Assembly (NCBI GenBank): GCA_028293705.1
Contig: JAQGOH010000050.1
Span: 1-36,461, forward strand
Direction of reading: 5' to 3'
Length of the DNA: 36,461 bases
DNA from: Francisellaceae bacterium
GTDB taxonomy: Bacteria > Pseudomonadota > Gammaproteobacteria > UBA6186 > Azoamicaceae
Part shown: in pieces, positions 1 through 11,171 of the stretch
Position numbering within the stretch: the first letter of the stretch is position 1
How the letters are laid out: each line of letters begins with the position of its first letter
Translations under genes and position numbers: made by a program
The notes under the pieces: generated by a model
Databases searched by the model: none
What the model saw: the letters and a program-made list of their open reading frames with translations, nothing else
What the model was told of the DNA's origin: nothing

Positions 1-1
1 A

Positions 2-193
2 ATGTTAGAAACAAATAAGTTAGGTTTATTACACCTGCCCGATGATATAAATGATTTTCATGAAAAAATTAATTATTTATTAAATCATCCTGAAGAATCT
101 TATACATTTAGTTCTAATGCTAGAAAATTTGCCCTGGATACTTTTTCATGGAAAAATATTTCCTATGATATCCTTTCAATTTTGGAGATTTAA
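2..193 (+). CDS. C-terminal fragment of a GT4-like glycosyltransferase (truncated at window edge)
   Basis: Partial ORF; 'LPDDINDFHEKINYLLNHPEESYTFSSNARKFALDTFSWKNIS' resembles the C-terminal helix region of GT4 glycosyltransferases. Confidence 0.6.
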   Translation: MLETNKLGLLHLPDDINDFHEKINYLLNHPEESYTFSSNARKFALDTFSWKNISYDILSILEI

Positions 194-198
194 AATTA

Positions 199-2208
199 AT
201 GAGCTCTGATCTATATAATAAAAAAATTACAATTGTTGTGAATAATGAAGCAATCAATGATTCTCGAATTATAAAGTATGCAGAGACGGCAGTTAAATAT
301 AATGCCAAAGTAACAGTTTTAGCTCGAAAAACTGATAATACAAGACCTTATGAAGTTGTAAATAAAGTTACTTATATTCGTGTTTATGACGCTTCTTTAA
401 ATAATATAATTAAAATTGTAAAGACATGTATTCGCAAACCCCTTATTTTTAGAGTTTTGCCCTGGCAAACTAATATTATTATTTTATTTTCTTTCCCTAT
501 ATTTTTATACTGGTTAACATTTAATTTTTCTTGGCTTAATTTTTTTTTACAAATAACCTCTTCGGTTAACCTCGTTTTAAAGGAATTTTATTGTGGTATT
601 AAAAATTTATTTTGTATAATTGTTAATTATTCTACCAAGCAAATTTTATTTATAATATTATCTTTCGGAAAAATTTGCAAAAGGTTAATTCCTTCCTTTC
701 TATTAAACTATTCATTTGAAAACTCATTTGTCCACATTAAAAAAATATCTAAGTTTGCAATTATGAGGTTTTTTTTTAATATAAAAAATTTCTTTTGTAT
801 GACTCTTAATTATTTTAATAAGGGCGTTTTATTTGTAGCATTGCTTTCTAAAAAGATTTGTAAAAAATTAATTCCTTCTTTCTTGTTAAAGTATTTATTT
901 GAAAACTCATTTGTTCAAAGTAAAAGTAAAATAATATCTATGGTAGCAATTAAGAAAATTTTTTTTAATATAAAAAAATTTGTTAAGGAATTGCTGCTAA
1001 ATATTAGCGGTAAAATTAAAAGTTTTTGTTGTTTAACGATTCATTATTTTAATAAAGGAATTTTATTTTTAACATTGCCTTTTAGAAAGTTTTTTAAGGC
1101 GTTAACTTCTTTTTCCTTCATAACCGATTTTTCTAAAAAATTTTTTGATAAAAGTAATAAAGCACCTAAAAATAGAAATAGTCAAAGTTTATTGAATAAA
1201 TATTTTTCTAGTTTTATAACTTATAACAAAGCTAAATCTTATGAATTACTTAAGTATTACTCTAATTTGTTTGGGTTTATTTTTTGTTATTTTAATTTTT
1301 TTGAAACTTTATTAGGTATAGACTCTGATATTATCCATGGACATGATTTGGATACTTTAATGGTCTGTGCTTCTGTAGCAAAACTCAAAAAAACACCAAG
1401 TATTTATGACGCCCATGAACTTGAAACCGATCGTAACGATCAAAAATTTTTTCTTCAGAAACTATTTTCTTATTTCAATGAAAAAAAATTTCTCAAAATT
1501 TCAGATCAAGTTATAACTGTTTCACAAGGTATTGCTGATTGTTTAGAAAAAAAATATAAATTACCAAAGGTACATGTCATTTATAATAGCCCCAAAGGGA
1601 AAATTTCATCAAATATAGATGACATCCGAACAAGACTTTTATTGCCTAAACAAGTACCTTTATTTGTATACGTTGGGTTAATAACTATTGATAGATGTTT
1701 GGATGAATTGATAAGGGTATTAAAAATTTTGCCTAATATTAATTTAGCTATGGTGGGTCCTGCAAATATTGAGGTTAGGGCTGGGTTACTTTCTCTAGCC
1801 TCTTCATTGAAAGTGAATGATAGGCTTCATATATTAGAACCTGTACCGAATGATCAAGTGGTGCATTTTGTAAAAAGTGCCACGGCCGGCCTTATTGTTG
1901 CTCCCCCGATTTGTAAAAGTTATAAGTATAGTATGCCCAATAAGTTATTTGAATTAAGCCTAGCGGGAGTTCCTTTAATTGTTTCTAATCAAGAAGCTAT
2001 GGCGCATTATGTCCTATACAATGAGATAGGTTTAGTGCTTTCAAATAATGCGCCAGAATGTATCGCTGAAACGATTCAAAAATTTTTAAAATTTGATAGA
2101 AAATATTTTAATAATGTTGATAAATGTAAGAAATTATCTTCAATTTATAGCTGGGAAGCACAAGAGAACCTCATCTATGATATTTATCGAACTATGTTAG
2201 TTAGTTAA
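199..2208 (+). CDS. Glycosyltransferase (GT4-like) with a long repetitive hydrophobic/Lys-rich insertion
   Basis: N-terminal Rossmann-like start 'ITIVVNNEAINDSRIIKYAETAVKYNAKVTVLAR'; later 'DIIHGHDLDTLMVCASVAKLKKTPSIYDAHELETDR' and C-terminal 'SMPNKLFELSLAGVPLIVSN' typical of GT4 enzymes. Confidence 0.8.
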   Translation: MSSDLYNKKITIVVNNEAINDSRIIKYAETAVKYNAKVTVLARKTDNTRPYEVVNKVTYIRVYDASLNNIIKIVKTCIRKPLIFRVLPWQTNIIILFSFPIFLYWLTFNFSWLNFFLQITSSVNLVLKEFYCGIKNLFCIIVNYSTKQILFIILSFGKICKRLIPSFLLNYSFENSFVHIKKISKFAIMRFFFNIKNFFCMTLNYFNKGVLFVALLSKKICKKLIPSFLLKYLFENSFVQSKSKIISMVAIKKIFFNIKKFVKELLLNISGKIKSFCCLTIHYFNKGILFLTLPFRKFFKALTSFSFITDFSKKFFDKSNKAPKNRNSQSLLNKYFSSFITYNKAKSYELLKYYSNLFGFIFCYFNFFETLLGIDSDIIHGHDLDTLMVCASVAKLKKTPSIYDAHELETDRNDQKFFLQKLFSYFNEKKFLKISDQVITVSQGIADCLEKKYKLPKVHVIYNSPKGKISSNIDDIRTRLLLPKQVPLFVYVGLITIDRCLDELIRVLKILPNINLAMVGPANIEVRAGLLSLASSLKVNDRLHILEPVPNDQVVHFVKSATAGLIVAPPICKSYKYSMPNKLFELSLAGVPLIVSNQEAMAHYVLYNEIGLVLSNNAPECIAETIQKFLKFDRKYFNNVDKCKKLSSIYSWEAQENLIYDIYRTMLVS

Positions 2209-2401
2209 TTTAAAGGAGGTAAGCGCCCCGTATGACTTTAATTGTAAAATTTAATAATAAAAAATATAGTATGTATAAGTAGCGGAAATTGCTTGCTCTC
2301 ATTTACATTATTTCGGTATTATATGGGACCTTTACTAAAAGATTATAGTTAGTCGCAATTATTATTTGTTTGCCAACTAACACCAAGCGGAGTATCAAGT
2401 T

Positions 2402-2716
2402 ATGTACGCGGTTATTAAAAGCGGTGGACAACAACACCGAGTGATAGAAGGGGAATCCCTCAAGTTAATGAAAATTGATGGTGAGCCTGACACTGAAATA
2501 GAATTCAATGAAGTCTTAATGTTGGGCCAAGATGAAAACATTCAAATTGGAACTCCATTATTAGCTGGATGTAAAGTCTTAGGCGTTATTAAAGCCCAAG
2601 GCAAATATGATAAAATACGTATTATTAAAATTAAACGGCGTAAAAACCATCGTAAGCAAATGGGCCATCGTCAAGATTATACGTTGGTTCAAATTACCAA
2701 GATTCAAGGGGCATAA
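2402..2716 (+). CDS. rplU: 50S ribosomal protein L21
   Basis: MYAVIKSGGQQHRVIEG...KRRKNHRKQMGHRQDYT signature. Confidence 0.98.
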   Translation: MYAVIKSGGQQHRVIEGESLKLMKIDGEPDTEIEFNEVLMLGQDENIQIGTPLLAGCKVLGVIKAQGKYDKIRIIKIKRRKNHRKQMGHRQDYTLVQITKIQGA

Positions 2717-2719
2717 TAA

Positions 2720-3016
2720 ATGGCACAGAAGAAAGCAGGCGGTAGTTCTCGTAATGGCCGCGATTCGCATTCAAAGCGACTTGGAGTCAAAAAATTTGGT
2801 GGTGAATTAGTATTAGCGGGCAATATCTTAGTCCGTCAACGCGGCACTAAATACCATCCTGGTTTAAATGTGGGCCGTGGAAGCGACGATACTTTATTTG
2901 CAAAAGCCGAAGGGTACGTTAAATTTATTACTAAAGGTCCTCATAAACGTTGTTTCGTTAATATTGTCCCTGATGCTCCTGTGCAAGTACACCAAGCGCA
3001 AGCGGCCATTCAATAA
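2720..3016 (+). CDS. rpmA: 50S ribosomal protein L27
   Basis: [29 protein letters not shown]...[10 protein letters not shown]. Confidence 0.98.
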   Translation: MAQKKAGGSSRNGRDSHSKRLGVKKFGGELVLAGNILVRQRGTKYHPGLNVGRGSDDTLFAKAEGYVKFITKGPHKRCFVNIVPDAPVQVHQAQAAIQ

Positions 3017-3031
3017 TTATTAATATTTATT

Positions 3032-3057
3032 AAGCCTCGTCGATGACGGGGCTTTTT
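3032..3057 (+). terminator. Intrinsic terminator after rpmA
   Basis: AAGCCTCGTC-GAT-GACGGGGCTT (10-bp stem, one G-U) followed by T-tract. Confidence 0.85.
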
Positions 3058-3066
3058 CATTTTTAA

Positions 3067-4101
<1,035 letters not shown>

Positions 4102-4121
4102 GAGAAATTGAACTTTAGATA

Positions 4122-4385
4122 TTATGCCATTGCTTTTATATGAGCGGATAAACGGCTTTTATGACGAGCGGCTTTATTTTTATGAATAAGACCTTTAGTT
4201 GCCATTTTATCGACCACGGAAGAAGCTAGACGGTATTCAGTTCCTGCCTTTTCTTTATTACCTTCTGTAATCGCTTTAATAACTCGTTTTAAATAAGTAC
4301 GCATACTTGAACGAAGACTGGTGTTATGTAAGCGCTGTTTCTCCGCTTGGCGAGCACGTTTTTTAGCTTGTAAAGAATTTGCCAA
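4122..4385 (-). CDS. rpsT: 30S ribosomal protein S20 (TTG start)
   Basis: [21 protein letters not shown]...; initiation codon is TTG, as in E. coli rpsT. Confidence 0.96.
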   Translation of the reverse strand: MANSLQAKKRARQAEKQRLHNTSLRSSMRTYLKRVIKAITEGNKEKAGTEYRLASSVVDKMATKGLIHKNKAARHKSRLSAHIKAMA

Positions 4386-4421
4386 GGTATTACTCCAAAA
4401 AAATCAATTATATGAGGGGCT

Positions 4422-4451
4422 TATATTGGCTTAAACCAGTAAGATTGTCAA
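4422..4451 (-). promoter_or_regulatory. Putative sigma70 promoter of rpsT
   Basis: On minus strand TTGACA (4451-4446), 18 nt spacer, AATATA (4427-4422). Confidence 0.5.
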
Positions 4452-4518
4452 TAATTCTTACTGATTAAAGCTATTTTCCTCTAATATTAATTCTTGTTAA
4501 GTTATTTAACTTTATATT

Positions 4519-5691
4519 TTACTGAATTTGTATTAATAAGCCTTTTAAATATTCAGATTCTTCCAAGGCTGGGTGAATTGGATGATCAAAACCAGAAGAC
4601 AGGCTTTGTAAGATTTGTGCAGTACGCCTAGTCTTATAAAGCGCTTTATTTAAACAATATTTAAGATCGGTTAATTTAATGTGGTAAGAACAAGAAGCAA
4701 TCATTAGTAAGCCCCCGCCCTTAACTAAAGAAATACCTTTAGTTAATAATTTTTCATATCCTTTAAGTCCTTGGGCTAAATCTTTTTTTACTTTTACAAA
4801 AGCGGGTGGGTCCAATACCACAATATCAAATTGTTCCTGCAAAGCTAAACGTCTATCTAAGTCTTTAAAAACATCCGAAACCATAAATTCAGTATTAGTT
4901 AAATTATTTTGAATAGCAGATCGCTTTGCATTCTCAATAGCCGTTTTTGAGCTATCCACCCCAATTACTTTTCTGGCACCCTTGCAAGCAGCTTGTATAC
5001 TAAAACCGCCACTGTAACAAAAGTAATCAATTAAGGTTGTGTTGCTAGCTAAATTAGCAATCAGTTCCCGATTATTTCGGTGATCATAAAACCAACCTGT
5101 TTTTTGGGTATCGACAATATCCACTGAGAACTGAGCATGGTTTTCAATGATATCCAAATACTTAATAGCTTCCCCTTGAATTTCTATAGGAAAAATGGCT
5201 AACCCTTCTTGTTTTCTAATAGGACTATCATTTTTAAAAATAAGGGTTGTCACTTTGAAAGCATTTTTTAAGGCTAAAATAATGATAGGTTTTAAAAGTT
5301 CCATCCCAGCTGTATTTAACTGAATCACAAAAATATCTTGGTACCGGTCTATAATTAACCCTGGTAGAAAATCCCCTTCTGCATGAATTAGCCGATAAAA
5401 GGGTTGATTATAAAAATGAGTTCTTAAAGCCTCCGCTTTTAAAAAAGCATCTTTAAGAAAATGGATATCAATTAATCTATGCTTTTCACGACTAAGGGCT
5501 CTAAAACTAATTAAAGAATGGGTATTTAAAAAACCGGTAGCTAAATATTTACCCTGATAATTAAGTTCAACGATTTCTCCGGGGATAATAGGCTCTGCGG
5601 AATTGATTATAAGTTCATTAGAATAAACCCAAGGATGCCCTTGAATAAAACGTTTTGAAAATTTTGGATGAAGTTCAATGATTTTATACAT
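4519..5691 (-). CDS. rlmI: Class I SAM-dependent rRNA methyltransferase, RlmI/YccW-like (PUA + MTase)
   Basis: PUA-like N-terminus 'HPKFSKRFIQGHPWVYSNEL', 'DYFCYSGGFSIQAACKGARKVIGVDSS', 'FDIVVLDPPAFVK', 'IASCSYH'. Confidence 0.85.
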   Translation of the reverse strand: MYKIIELHPKFSKRFIQGHPWVYSNELIINSAEPIIPGEIVELNYQGKYLATGFLNTHSLISFRALSREKHRLIDIHFLKDAFLKAEALRTHFYNQPFYRLIHAEGDFLPGLIIDRYQDIFVIQLNTAGMELLKPIIILALKNAFKVTTLIFKNDSPIRKQEGLAIFPIEIQGEAIKYLDIIENHAQFSVDIVDTQKTGWFYDHRNNRELIANLASNTTLIDYFCYSGGFSIQAACKGARKVIGVDSSKTAIENAKRSAIQNNLTNTEFMVSDVFKDLDRRLALQEQFDIVVLDPPAFVKVKKDLAQGLKGYEKLLTKGISLVKGGGLLMIASCSYHIKLTDLKYCLNKALYKTRRTAQILQSLSSGFDHPIHPALEESEYLKGLLIQIQ

Positions 5692-5805
5692 AAGTCGACC
5701 ATCTTAAAAATAATTAGCTTAAAGAAAGCGATATCTTTTATACTCTATTATAAACTAAATTTAAAGAATGTTTGATGGTTAGCTTTTGTTTAAAAGGAAT
5801 ATGAA

Positions 5806-6243
5806 ATGAAGAATATTAAAACCCCCGGCTTTAGTTTAATAGAGCTTATGATAGTCGTGGCTATCGTCGCAATCCTAGCTGCAATAGCATATCCGGCTTA
5901 CACCAGTTATATTTTACAAAGTCGTCGGCAAGAAGCGTATGGGGCTTTGACTGATTTACAGAATAAAATGGAAGCCTATTATGCTCAAAATGGGGTATAC
6001 ACTAATGTTGCAACCAATTTAAATATTACTGCTTTTCCTTACCAGAGTATTAGCAATTATTATGACATAACACTTAGTTCAACGACTAATAGTTATACTT
6101 TGACAGCAACGGCAAATTCAAGTAACCCACAATCTAAGGATACTGATTGCAATAAATTTACTTTAAATCAAACTGGATCTAAAACGGCTGTTAAATCGGA
6201 TGGTACAACTGATAATACGCCTGCTTGTTGGGGAACTCAATAA
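5806..6243 (+). CDS. pilE: Type IV pilin-like protein, PilE family
   Basis: Prepilin leader 'MKNIKTPG/FSLIELMIVVAIVAILAAIAYPAY' and C-terminal Cys pair (DTDCNKF...ACWGTQ). Confidence 0.9.
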   Translation: MKNIKTPGFSLIELMIVVAIVAILAAIAYPAYTSYILQSRRQEAYGALTDLQNKMEAYYAQNGVYTNVATNLNITAFPYQSISNYYDITLSSTTNSYTLTATANSSNPQSKDTDCNKFTLNQTGSKTAVKSDGTTDNTPACWGTQ

Positions 6244-6252
6244 TAAAAAGTT

Positions 6253-7809
6253 ATGAGTAAAGCGCTTTTAAAATCAACTTCTATCTTTGGGGCTATGACC
6301 CTTATCTCGCGGTTATTAGGTTATGTAAGAGATATGGTTATAGCTCGTTATTTTGGAGCTACGAGCGATCTAGATGCCTTTATTATGGCTTTTAAAATTC
6401 CGAATTTTATGCGCCGTTTATTTGCAGAAGGAGCTTTTTCTCAAGCCTTTGTCCCTATTCTATCTGAATATAAAACTACCCAACCAGAGCAGGAGATTAA
6501 ATTATTTATTAATCGGGTGGCAGGCAATCTTTTTATAATTTTGTTTGGGGTAACGCTTTTAGGAATTATTTGTTCACCTTTTTTTATTTATATATTTGCT
6601 CCTGGCTTTAAAGAAATGGGTACTCGATTCGAACTAGCTAGTTTTATGTTACGAATTACCTGGCCTTACTTGTTACTGATTTCCTTAACGGCTTTTTGTG
6701 GGGGTATTTTAAATACCTATGGAAAATTTGCCGGCCCCTCTTTTACTCCTGTTTTTTTAAATTTAAGCATGATAGCTTGCAGTGTTTGGCTTGCACCCAC
6801 TCTAGAAGAGCCTGTGGTGGCATTAGCCATAGGGGTTACTATTGGGGGAGTTATACAACTTTTATTTCAAATTCCTTTTTTAAAAAAAATAGATAAATTG
6901 CCCTATCCAGTTATTTATTGGCAGGACCCAGGTGTTAGAAGAATATTATATTTAATGCTCCCCGCTTTACTGGGGGTGTCGGTGAATCAATTAAATTTAT
7001 TAATTGATTCATCTTTTGCTTCATATTTAAAAGTAGGAAGTGTTTCCTGGCTATATTATTCAGATCGCTTAATGGAATTCCCATTAGGAATATTTGGTGT
7101 TGGTATTGCAACGGTTATTTTACCTGCTCTGGCTCGTGCTCATACTAAACAAAATCATCAGGATTTTAGTCGCTTAATTAATTGGGGCTTAAAATTAATT
7201 TTTTTAATCGGTGTTCCTTCCAGTATTGGTTTGGCAATGCTGGCTAAGCCTCTACTGATTTGTCTATTTTATTCCGGTAAGTTTAATCAGAATGACGTTA
7301 CGATGTCCAGCCAAAGTTTAATGGCTTATTCTTTAGGAATTTTAGGGTTTATGTTAGTTAAAGTATTGGCTTCAAGTTTTTATGCCAAACAAGATATTAA
7401 AACCCCTGTTAAAATTGCTATAAAAATTGTGGTCATTCATATTTTTTTAAATTTTATATTAATGAAATTGTTAGCACATTCAGGTTTAGCTTTAGCTACA
7501 AGCCTTGCAGCAAGTTTAAATGCCTTATTTTTATTTATAAATTTAAAAAAGAAGGGAATTTTTGTACCCATTAAGGGTTGGGGTAAATTATTTCTACAAA
7601 TAATAGGGGCTTCAATTACGTTAATTTACACGCTTTACTATTTCACCCCACCGCTTGAAACTTGGTTAAATACAAGCTTAAATTATAAACTTTTTACCTT
7701 AGGAAAATTAATGAGTCTAGGTATGATAGCTTATATTGCAACACTTTTAGTGTTAGGCTTACGTCTTAAAAATATATTGTTAGATTCTACAGGTGAGAAC
7801 ATTGACTAA
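6253..7809 (+). CDS. murJ: Lipid II flippase MurJ (MviN)
   Basis: '[54 protein letters not shown]' signature, multi-TM. Confidence 0.97.
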   Translation: MSKALLKSTSIFGAMTLISRLLGYVRDMVIARYFGATSDLDAFIMAFKIPNFMRRLFAEGAFSQAFVPILSEYKTTQPEQEIKLFINRVAGNLFIILFGVTLLGIICSPFFIYIFAPGFKEMGTRFELASFMLRITWPYLLLISLTAFCGGILNTYGKFAGPSFTPVFLNLSMIACSVWLAPTLEEPVVALAIGVTIGGVIQLLFQIPFLKKIDKLPYPVIYWQDPGVRRILYLMLPALLGVSVNQLNLLIDSSFASYLKVGSVSWLYYSDRLMEFPLGIFGVGIATVILPALARAHTKQNHQDFSRLINWGLKLIFLIGVPSSIGLAMLAKPLLICLFYSGKFNQNDVTMSSQSLMAYSLGILGFMLVKVLASSFYAKQDIKTPVKIAIKIVVIHIFLNFILMKLLAHSGLALATSLAASLNALFLFINLKKKGIFVPIKGWGKLFLQIIGASITLIYTLYYFTPPLETWLNTSLNYKLFTLGKLMSLGMIAYIATLLVLGLRLKNILLDSTGENID

Positions 7810-10660
7810 TAGCAAAAACCATAGTGAAGATAAACAAAAATTAGGTTTAAATTTACCAGATACCCCATTCCCTATGAAGGCAAATTTGGCTCTTCGAGAA
7901 AAAGAAATATTAAGCCTATGGCATAAGATAAAACTTTATGAATCCATCAGAACCCAAAAGAAAGGGCGGCCTAAATTTATTTTGCCTGATGGCCCCCCTT
8001 ATGCTAATGGCCCAATTCACATTGGACACGCAGTTAACAAAATTTTAAAAGATATTATTGTAAAATCTAAACTCTTAAGTGATTATGATGCGCCTTTTGT
8101 TCCTGGATGGGATTGTCATGGCTTACCAATTGAATTAAATGTTGAGAAAAAATTTGGTAAACCCAACCACAAAATAGATGCTAAAACTTTTCGGGAAAAG
8201 TGTCGGGAATATGTGCATCAACAAATCCAAATTCAAAAAGAGGCCTTTATTCGATTAGGGGTGGTAGGGGATTGGGATAAACCTTATTTGACGATGGATT
8301 ATAACTATGAGGCAAATATTGTCCGAGCCTTAAGTCGTATTATCCAAAATGGTTACTTACTTAAAGGCTATAAGCCTGTACATTGGTGTATTGATTGTGG
8401 TTCAGCACTTGCTGAGGCCGAGGTAGAATATAAAGATAAGACTTCTCCATCAATAGATGTTGGATTTGAAATAACAGATAAAAACTTTTTTAAACTTTTT
8501 GATTTAAATGAATTTTCCCTTGAAGCCCTTTCAAAGCTTAAAACCTTTATTGTTATTTGGACCACCACCCCTTGGACCTTACCGGCTAATCAAGCTGTAG
8601 CGGTACATCCAAAATTACAATATGTATTAGTTGAATTAAGCTTCAATGAATCAAAAATTCAAGTCATCTTAGCCAAAGCCTTATTAGAAAATTTTATGGC
8701 ACGCATAAACTGTCAATCCTATGTAATTAAAGCTGAAATTTTAGGTGAAAAATTAGAAAACTTTAAGGTTAAACACCCTCTTTATGAACGTGAAGTGCCA
8801 ATTATTTTAGGCGAACATGTGACAACAGAGGCAGGAACGGGTTGCGTGCATACGGCGCCTTCTCATGGACAAGAAGATTACATTGTAGGACTTAAATATC
8901 ATTTAAGTAGTGAATGTCCCGTCAATGGAAAAGGGATTTTTATTGATTCCGTACCTTTATTGGCTGGTGAATTTATTTTCAAGGCCCAAGATAAAATAAT
9001 TGAATTATTAAGTTCTAATAATACCCTATTTATCAGTGATAAACTCACTCATAGTTATCCGCATTGTTGGCGACATAAGATCCCGCTTATTTTTAGAGCT
9101 ACCCCCCAGTGGTTTATTAGTATGGAACAAAATCACTTACGCCAGGAAATTATCAATGCCATAAAAACGGTCGCTTGGGTTCCTGAATGGGGGCAAAGTC
9201 GTATAACATCTATGGTTGAAAATAGACCCGATTGGTGTATTTCACGTCAACGGACCTGGGGTGTGCCGCTTTGTTTAATTATTCATAAAAAAACCAATGC
9301 CCTACATCCTAATTTAACTGATTTAATGGAAAAAGTAGCCCTATTAATCGAACAAAAAGGCATTGAAGCTTGGTTTGAATTGGACTTAAAAGATTTAATT
9401 GGTGATGAGGCCAATAATTATGAAAAAGTAAATGATACCATAGACGTATGGTTTGATTCAGGGGTATCCCATTTTGCTGTTTTAAAAAATCATCCTGACT
9501 TAAATTTTCCTGCCAATTTATATTTAGAAGGAAATGATCAACACAGAGGTTGGTTTTTATCTTCTTTGACCAGTTCCATGGCCATAAATCATGCTCCCCC
9601 TTATCAAGAAGTACTAACTCATGGATTTACCATCGATACTTCGGGTAATAAAATGTCAAAATCACTAGGAAATACTATTGTTCCTGATAAAGTGATTAGT
9701 AAGCTTGGGGCGGACATTTTAAGACTATGGGTGGCGGCTACCGATTATAAAACGGATATCGCTGTCTCTGAAGAAATTTTAGATAGAATGGCCGATGCCT
9801 ATCGACGGATAAGAAATACGGCTCGTTTTATTCTTGGCAATTTAACGCATTTTAATCATGAAACGGATTCAGTCTCTTTAAACGAATTATTAGCGCTTGA
9901 TCGTTGGGTCATTAAGCGGGTTAATAAACTCCAAGCTGAAATTATTGAATCGTACAATACTTATCAATTTCACCTTATTTATCATAAATTGCATAATTTT
10001 TGCGTAAATGAACTAGGTAGTTTTTATTTAGATATCATAAAAGATAGATTATATACCACTAAAACCTCGGGCTTAGCTCGTCGTTCAGCACAAACGGCTT
10101 TACACTATATTATAGAAGCTCTAGTAAGATGGTTAGCGCCTATTCTAAGCTTTACAGCTGAAGAAATCTGGCAGCATTTACCCAACCGCAAGGTAGCGTC
10201 TGTAATGTTAAGTACATGGATGCCTTTATTGGATACCACCAGTCTTTCGGACAATATGAATGATGCCTTTTGGGAATTCTTTTTACAAGCTCGTACAGAA
10301 ATTAATAAAGCTATTGAAAAAGCAAGAATAGAAGGTTTAATTGGAGCGAGTTTAGAAGCCAATATTACCTTATACGCTAATAATCACTGGTTTGAATTAT
10401 TAAGCCAATTTGAGGAAGAATTAAAATTTGTTTTATTATGTTCTGATACTTCTTTAAAACCTGACACTGAAAAGCCCCTCTCTCTTCCAATGAGTGGTAT
10501 AGAAGGACTAGCAATACAAGTCGATATTAACCCGAATCCTAAATGTGAGCGGTGTTGGAATAGAAGTGAGGAAATAAATAAACAGGCTGATTATCCAGGA
10601 GTATGTGAACGCTGTATTACCAATGCTCTAGGGCAAGGAGAAATAAGACACTATGTTTAA
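7793..10660 (+). CDS. ileS: Isoleucine--tRNA ligase (start GTG 7793 or TTG 7802)
   Basis: '[22 protein letters not shown]', 'NKMSKSLGN', C-terminal Zn-finger CERCW...CERC. Confidence 0.98.
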   Translation: MRTLTNSKNHSEDKQKLGLNLPDTPFPMKANLALREKEILSLWHKIKLYESIRTQKKGRPKFILPDGPPYANGPIHIGHAVNKILKDIIVKSKLLSDYDAPFVPGWDCHGLPIELNVEKKFGKPNHKIDAKTFREKCREYVHQQIQIQKEAFIRLGVVGDWDKPYLTMDYNYEANIVRALSRIIQNGYLLKGYKPVHWCIDCGSALAEAEVEYKDKTSPSIDVGFEITDKNFFKLFDLNEFSLEALSKLKTFIVIWTTTPWTLPANQAVAVHPKLQYVLVELSFNESKIQVILAKALLENFMARINCQSYVIKAEILGEKLENFKVKHPLYEREVPIILGEHVTTEAGTGCVHTAPSHGQEDYIVGLKYHLSSECPVNGKGIFIDSVPLLAGEFIFKAQDKIIELLSSNNTLFISDKLTHSYPHCWRHKIPLIFRATPQWFISMEQNHLRQEIINAIKTVAWVPEWGQSRITSMVENRPDWCISRQRTWGVPLCLIIHKKTNALHPNLTDLMEKVALLIEQKGIEAWFELDLKDLIGDEANNYEKVNDTIDVWFDSGVSHFAVLKNHPDLNFPANLYLEGNDQHRGWFLSSLTSSMAINHAPPYQEVLTHGFTIDTSGNKMSKSLGNTIVPDKVISKLGADILRLWVAATDYKTDIAVSEEILDRMADAYRRIRNTARFILGNLTHFNHETDSVSLNELLALDRWVIKRVNKLQAEIIESYNTYQFHLIYHKLHNFCVNELGSFYLDIIKDRLYTTKTSGLARRSAQTALHYIIEALVRWLAPILSFTAEEIWQHLPNRKVASVMLSTWMPLLDTTSLSDNMNDAFWEFFLQARTEINKAIEKARIEGLIGASLEANITLYANNHWFELLSQFEEELKFVLLCSDTSLKPDTEKPLSLPMSGIEGLAIQVDINPNPKCERCWNRSEEINKQADYPGVCERCITNALGQGEIRHYV

Positions 10661-11171
10661 TCGGAAAAAAGAATGGGTGCTGATTATTTTATTGGTTCTG
10701 ATCCTAGATCAATATACCAAAACCCTAAGCACTCATCATTTGGGATTTGGTAAAACCATCGAAGTCTTTAATGGCTTAAAATTTCAATTAGCACATAATT
10801 ATGGTGCGGCATTTAGTTTTTTAAATGATGCACAGGGTTGGCAACGCTGGTTTTTTATTGCTTTTTCAAGCTTAATGAGCCTGATTTTAGGTTTTTGGAT
10901 TTATAAAATGCCAACCCGTGAGAAAGCAGAAGCCTTTGCCCTAAGTCTTATCTTAGGCGGCGCCATAGGCAATTTGTGGGATAGAATTCTTTATGGTTAT
11001 GTTATTGATTTTATTGTAATTTATTACAAGGATTACGCTTGGCCTACTTTTAATATAGCAGACTCTGCTATCACTATAGGTGGTTTTTATTTATCTTATC
11101 TCATTTTATTTGCGACAAAAAAAAATACACATGAGTATACTATTGGCAAGCTGCGGCATTATAAGAATTAA
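10653..11171 (+). CDS. lspA: Lipoprotein signal peptidase LspA
   Basis: 'LDQYTKTL', 'NYGAAFSFL', '[20 protein letters not shown]', '[11 protein letters not shown]' signatures; C-terminus follows an A9 run. Confidence 0.93.
   Translation: MFNRKKEWVLIILLVLILDQYTKTLSTHHLGFGKTIEVFNGLKFQLAHNYGAAFSFLNDAQGWQRWFFIAFSSLMSLILGFWIYKMPTREKAEAFALSLILGGAIGNLWDRILYGYVIDFIVIYYKDYAWPTFNIADSAITIGGFYLSYLILFATKKNTHEYTIGKLRHYKN

Noticed and set aside
120-308. Minus-strand ORF antisense to the glycosyltransferases
   Set aside because: Overlaps two better-supported CDSs; low-complexity translation with no recognisable motif. The same reasoning applies to other antisense ORFs in the track (e.g. 2579-2770, 8368-8568, 10105-10362, 27058-27285, 28016-28210, 30153-30356, 34349-34546).
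2232-2282. 16-codon ORF (MTLIVKFNNKKYSMYK) after AAAGGAGGT upstream of rplU
   Set aside because: Has an SD-like sequence but is too short and low complexity to support as a leader peptide without expression or conservation data.
5701-5805. Search for a sigma54 (-24/-12) promoter upstream of pilE, expected because pilR is present
   Set aside because: The best candidate (TGGTTAGCTTTTGTTT, ~5775) lacks the -12 GC at the right spacing, so no RpoN site is claimed.
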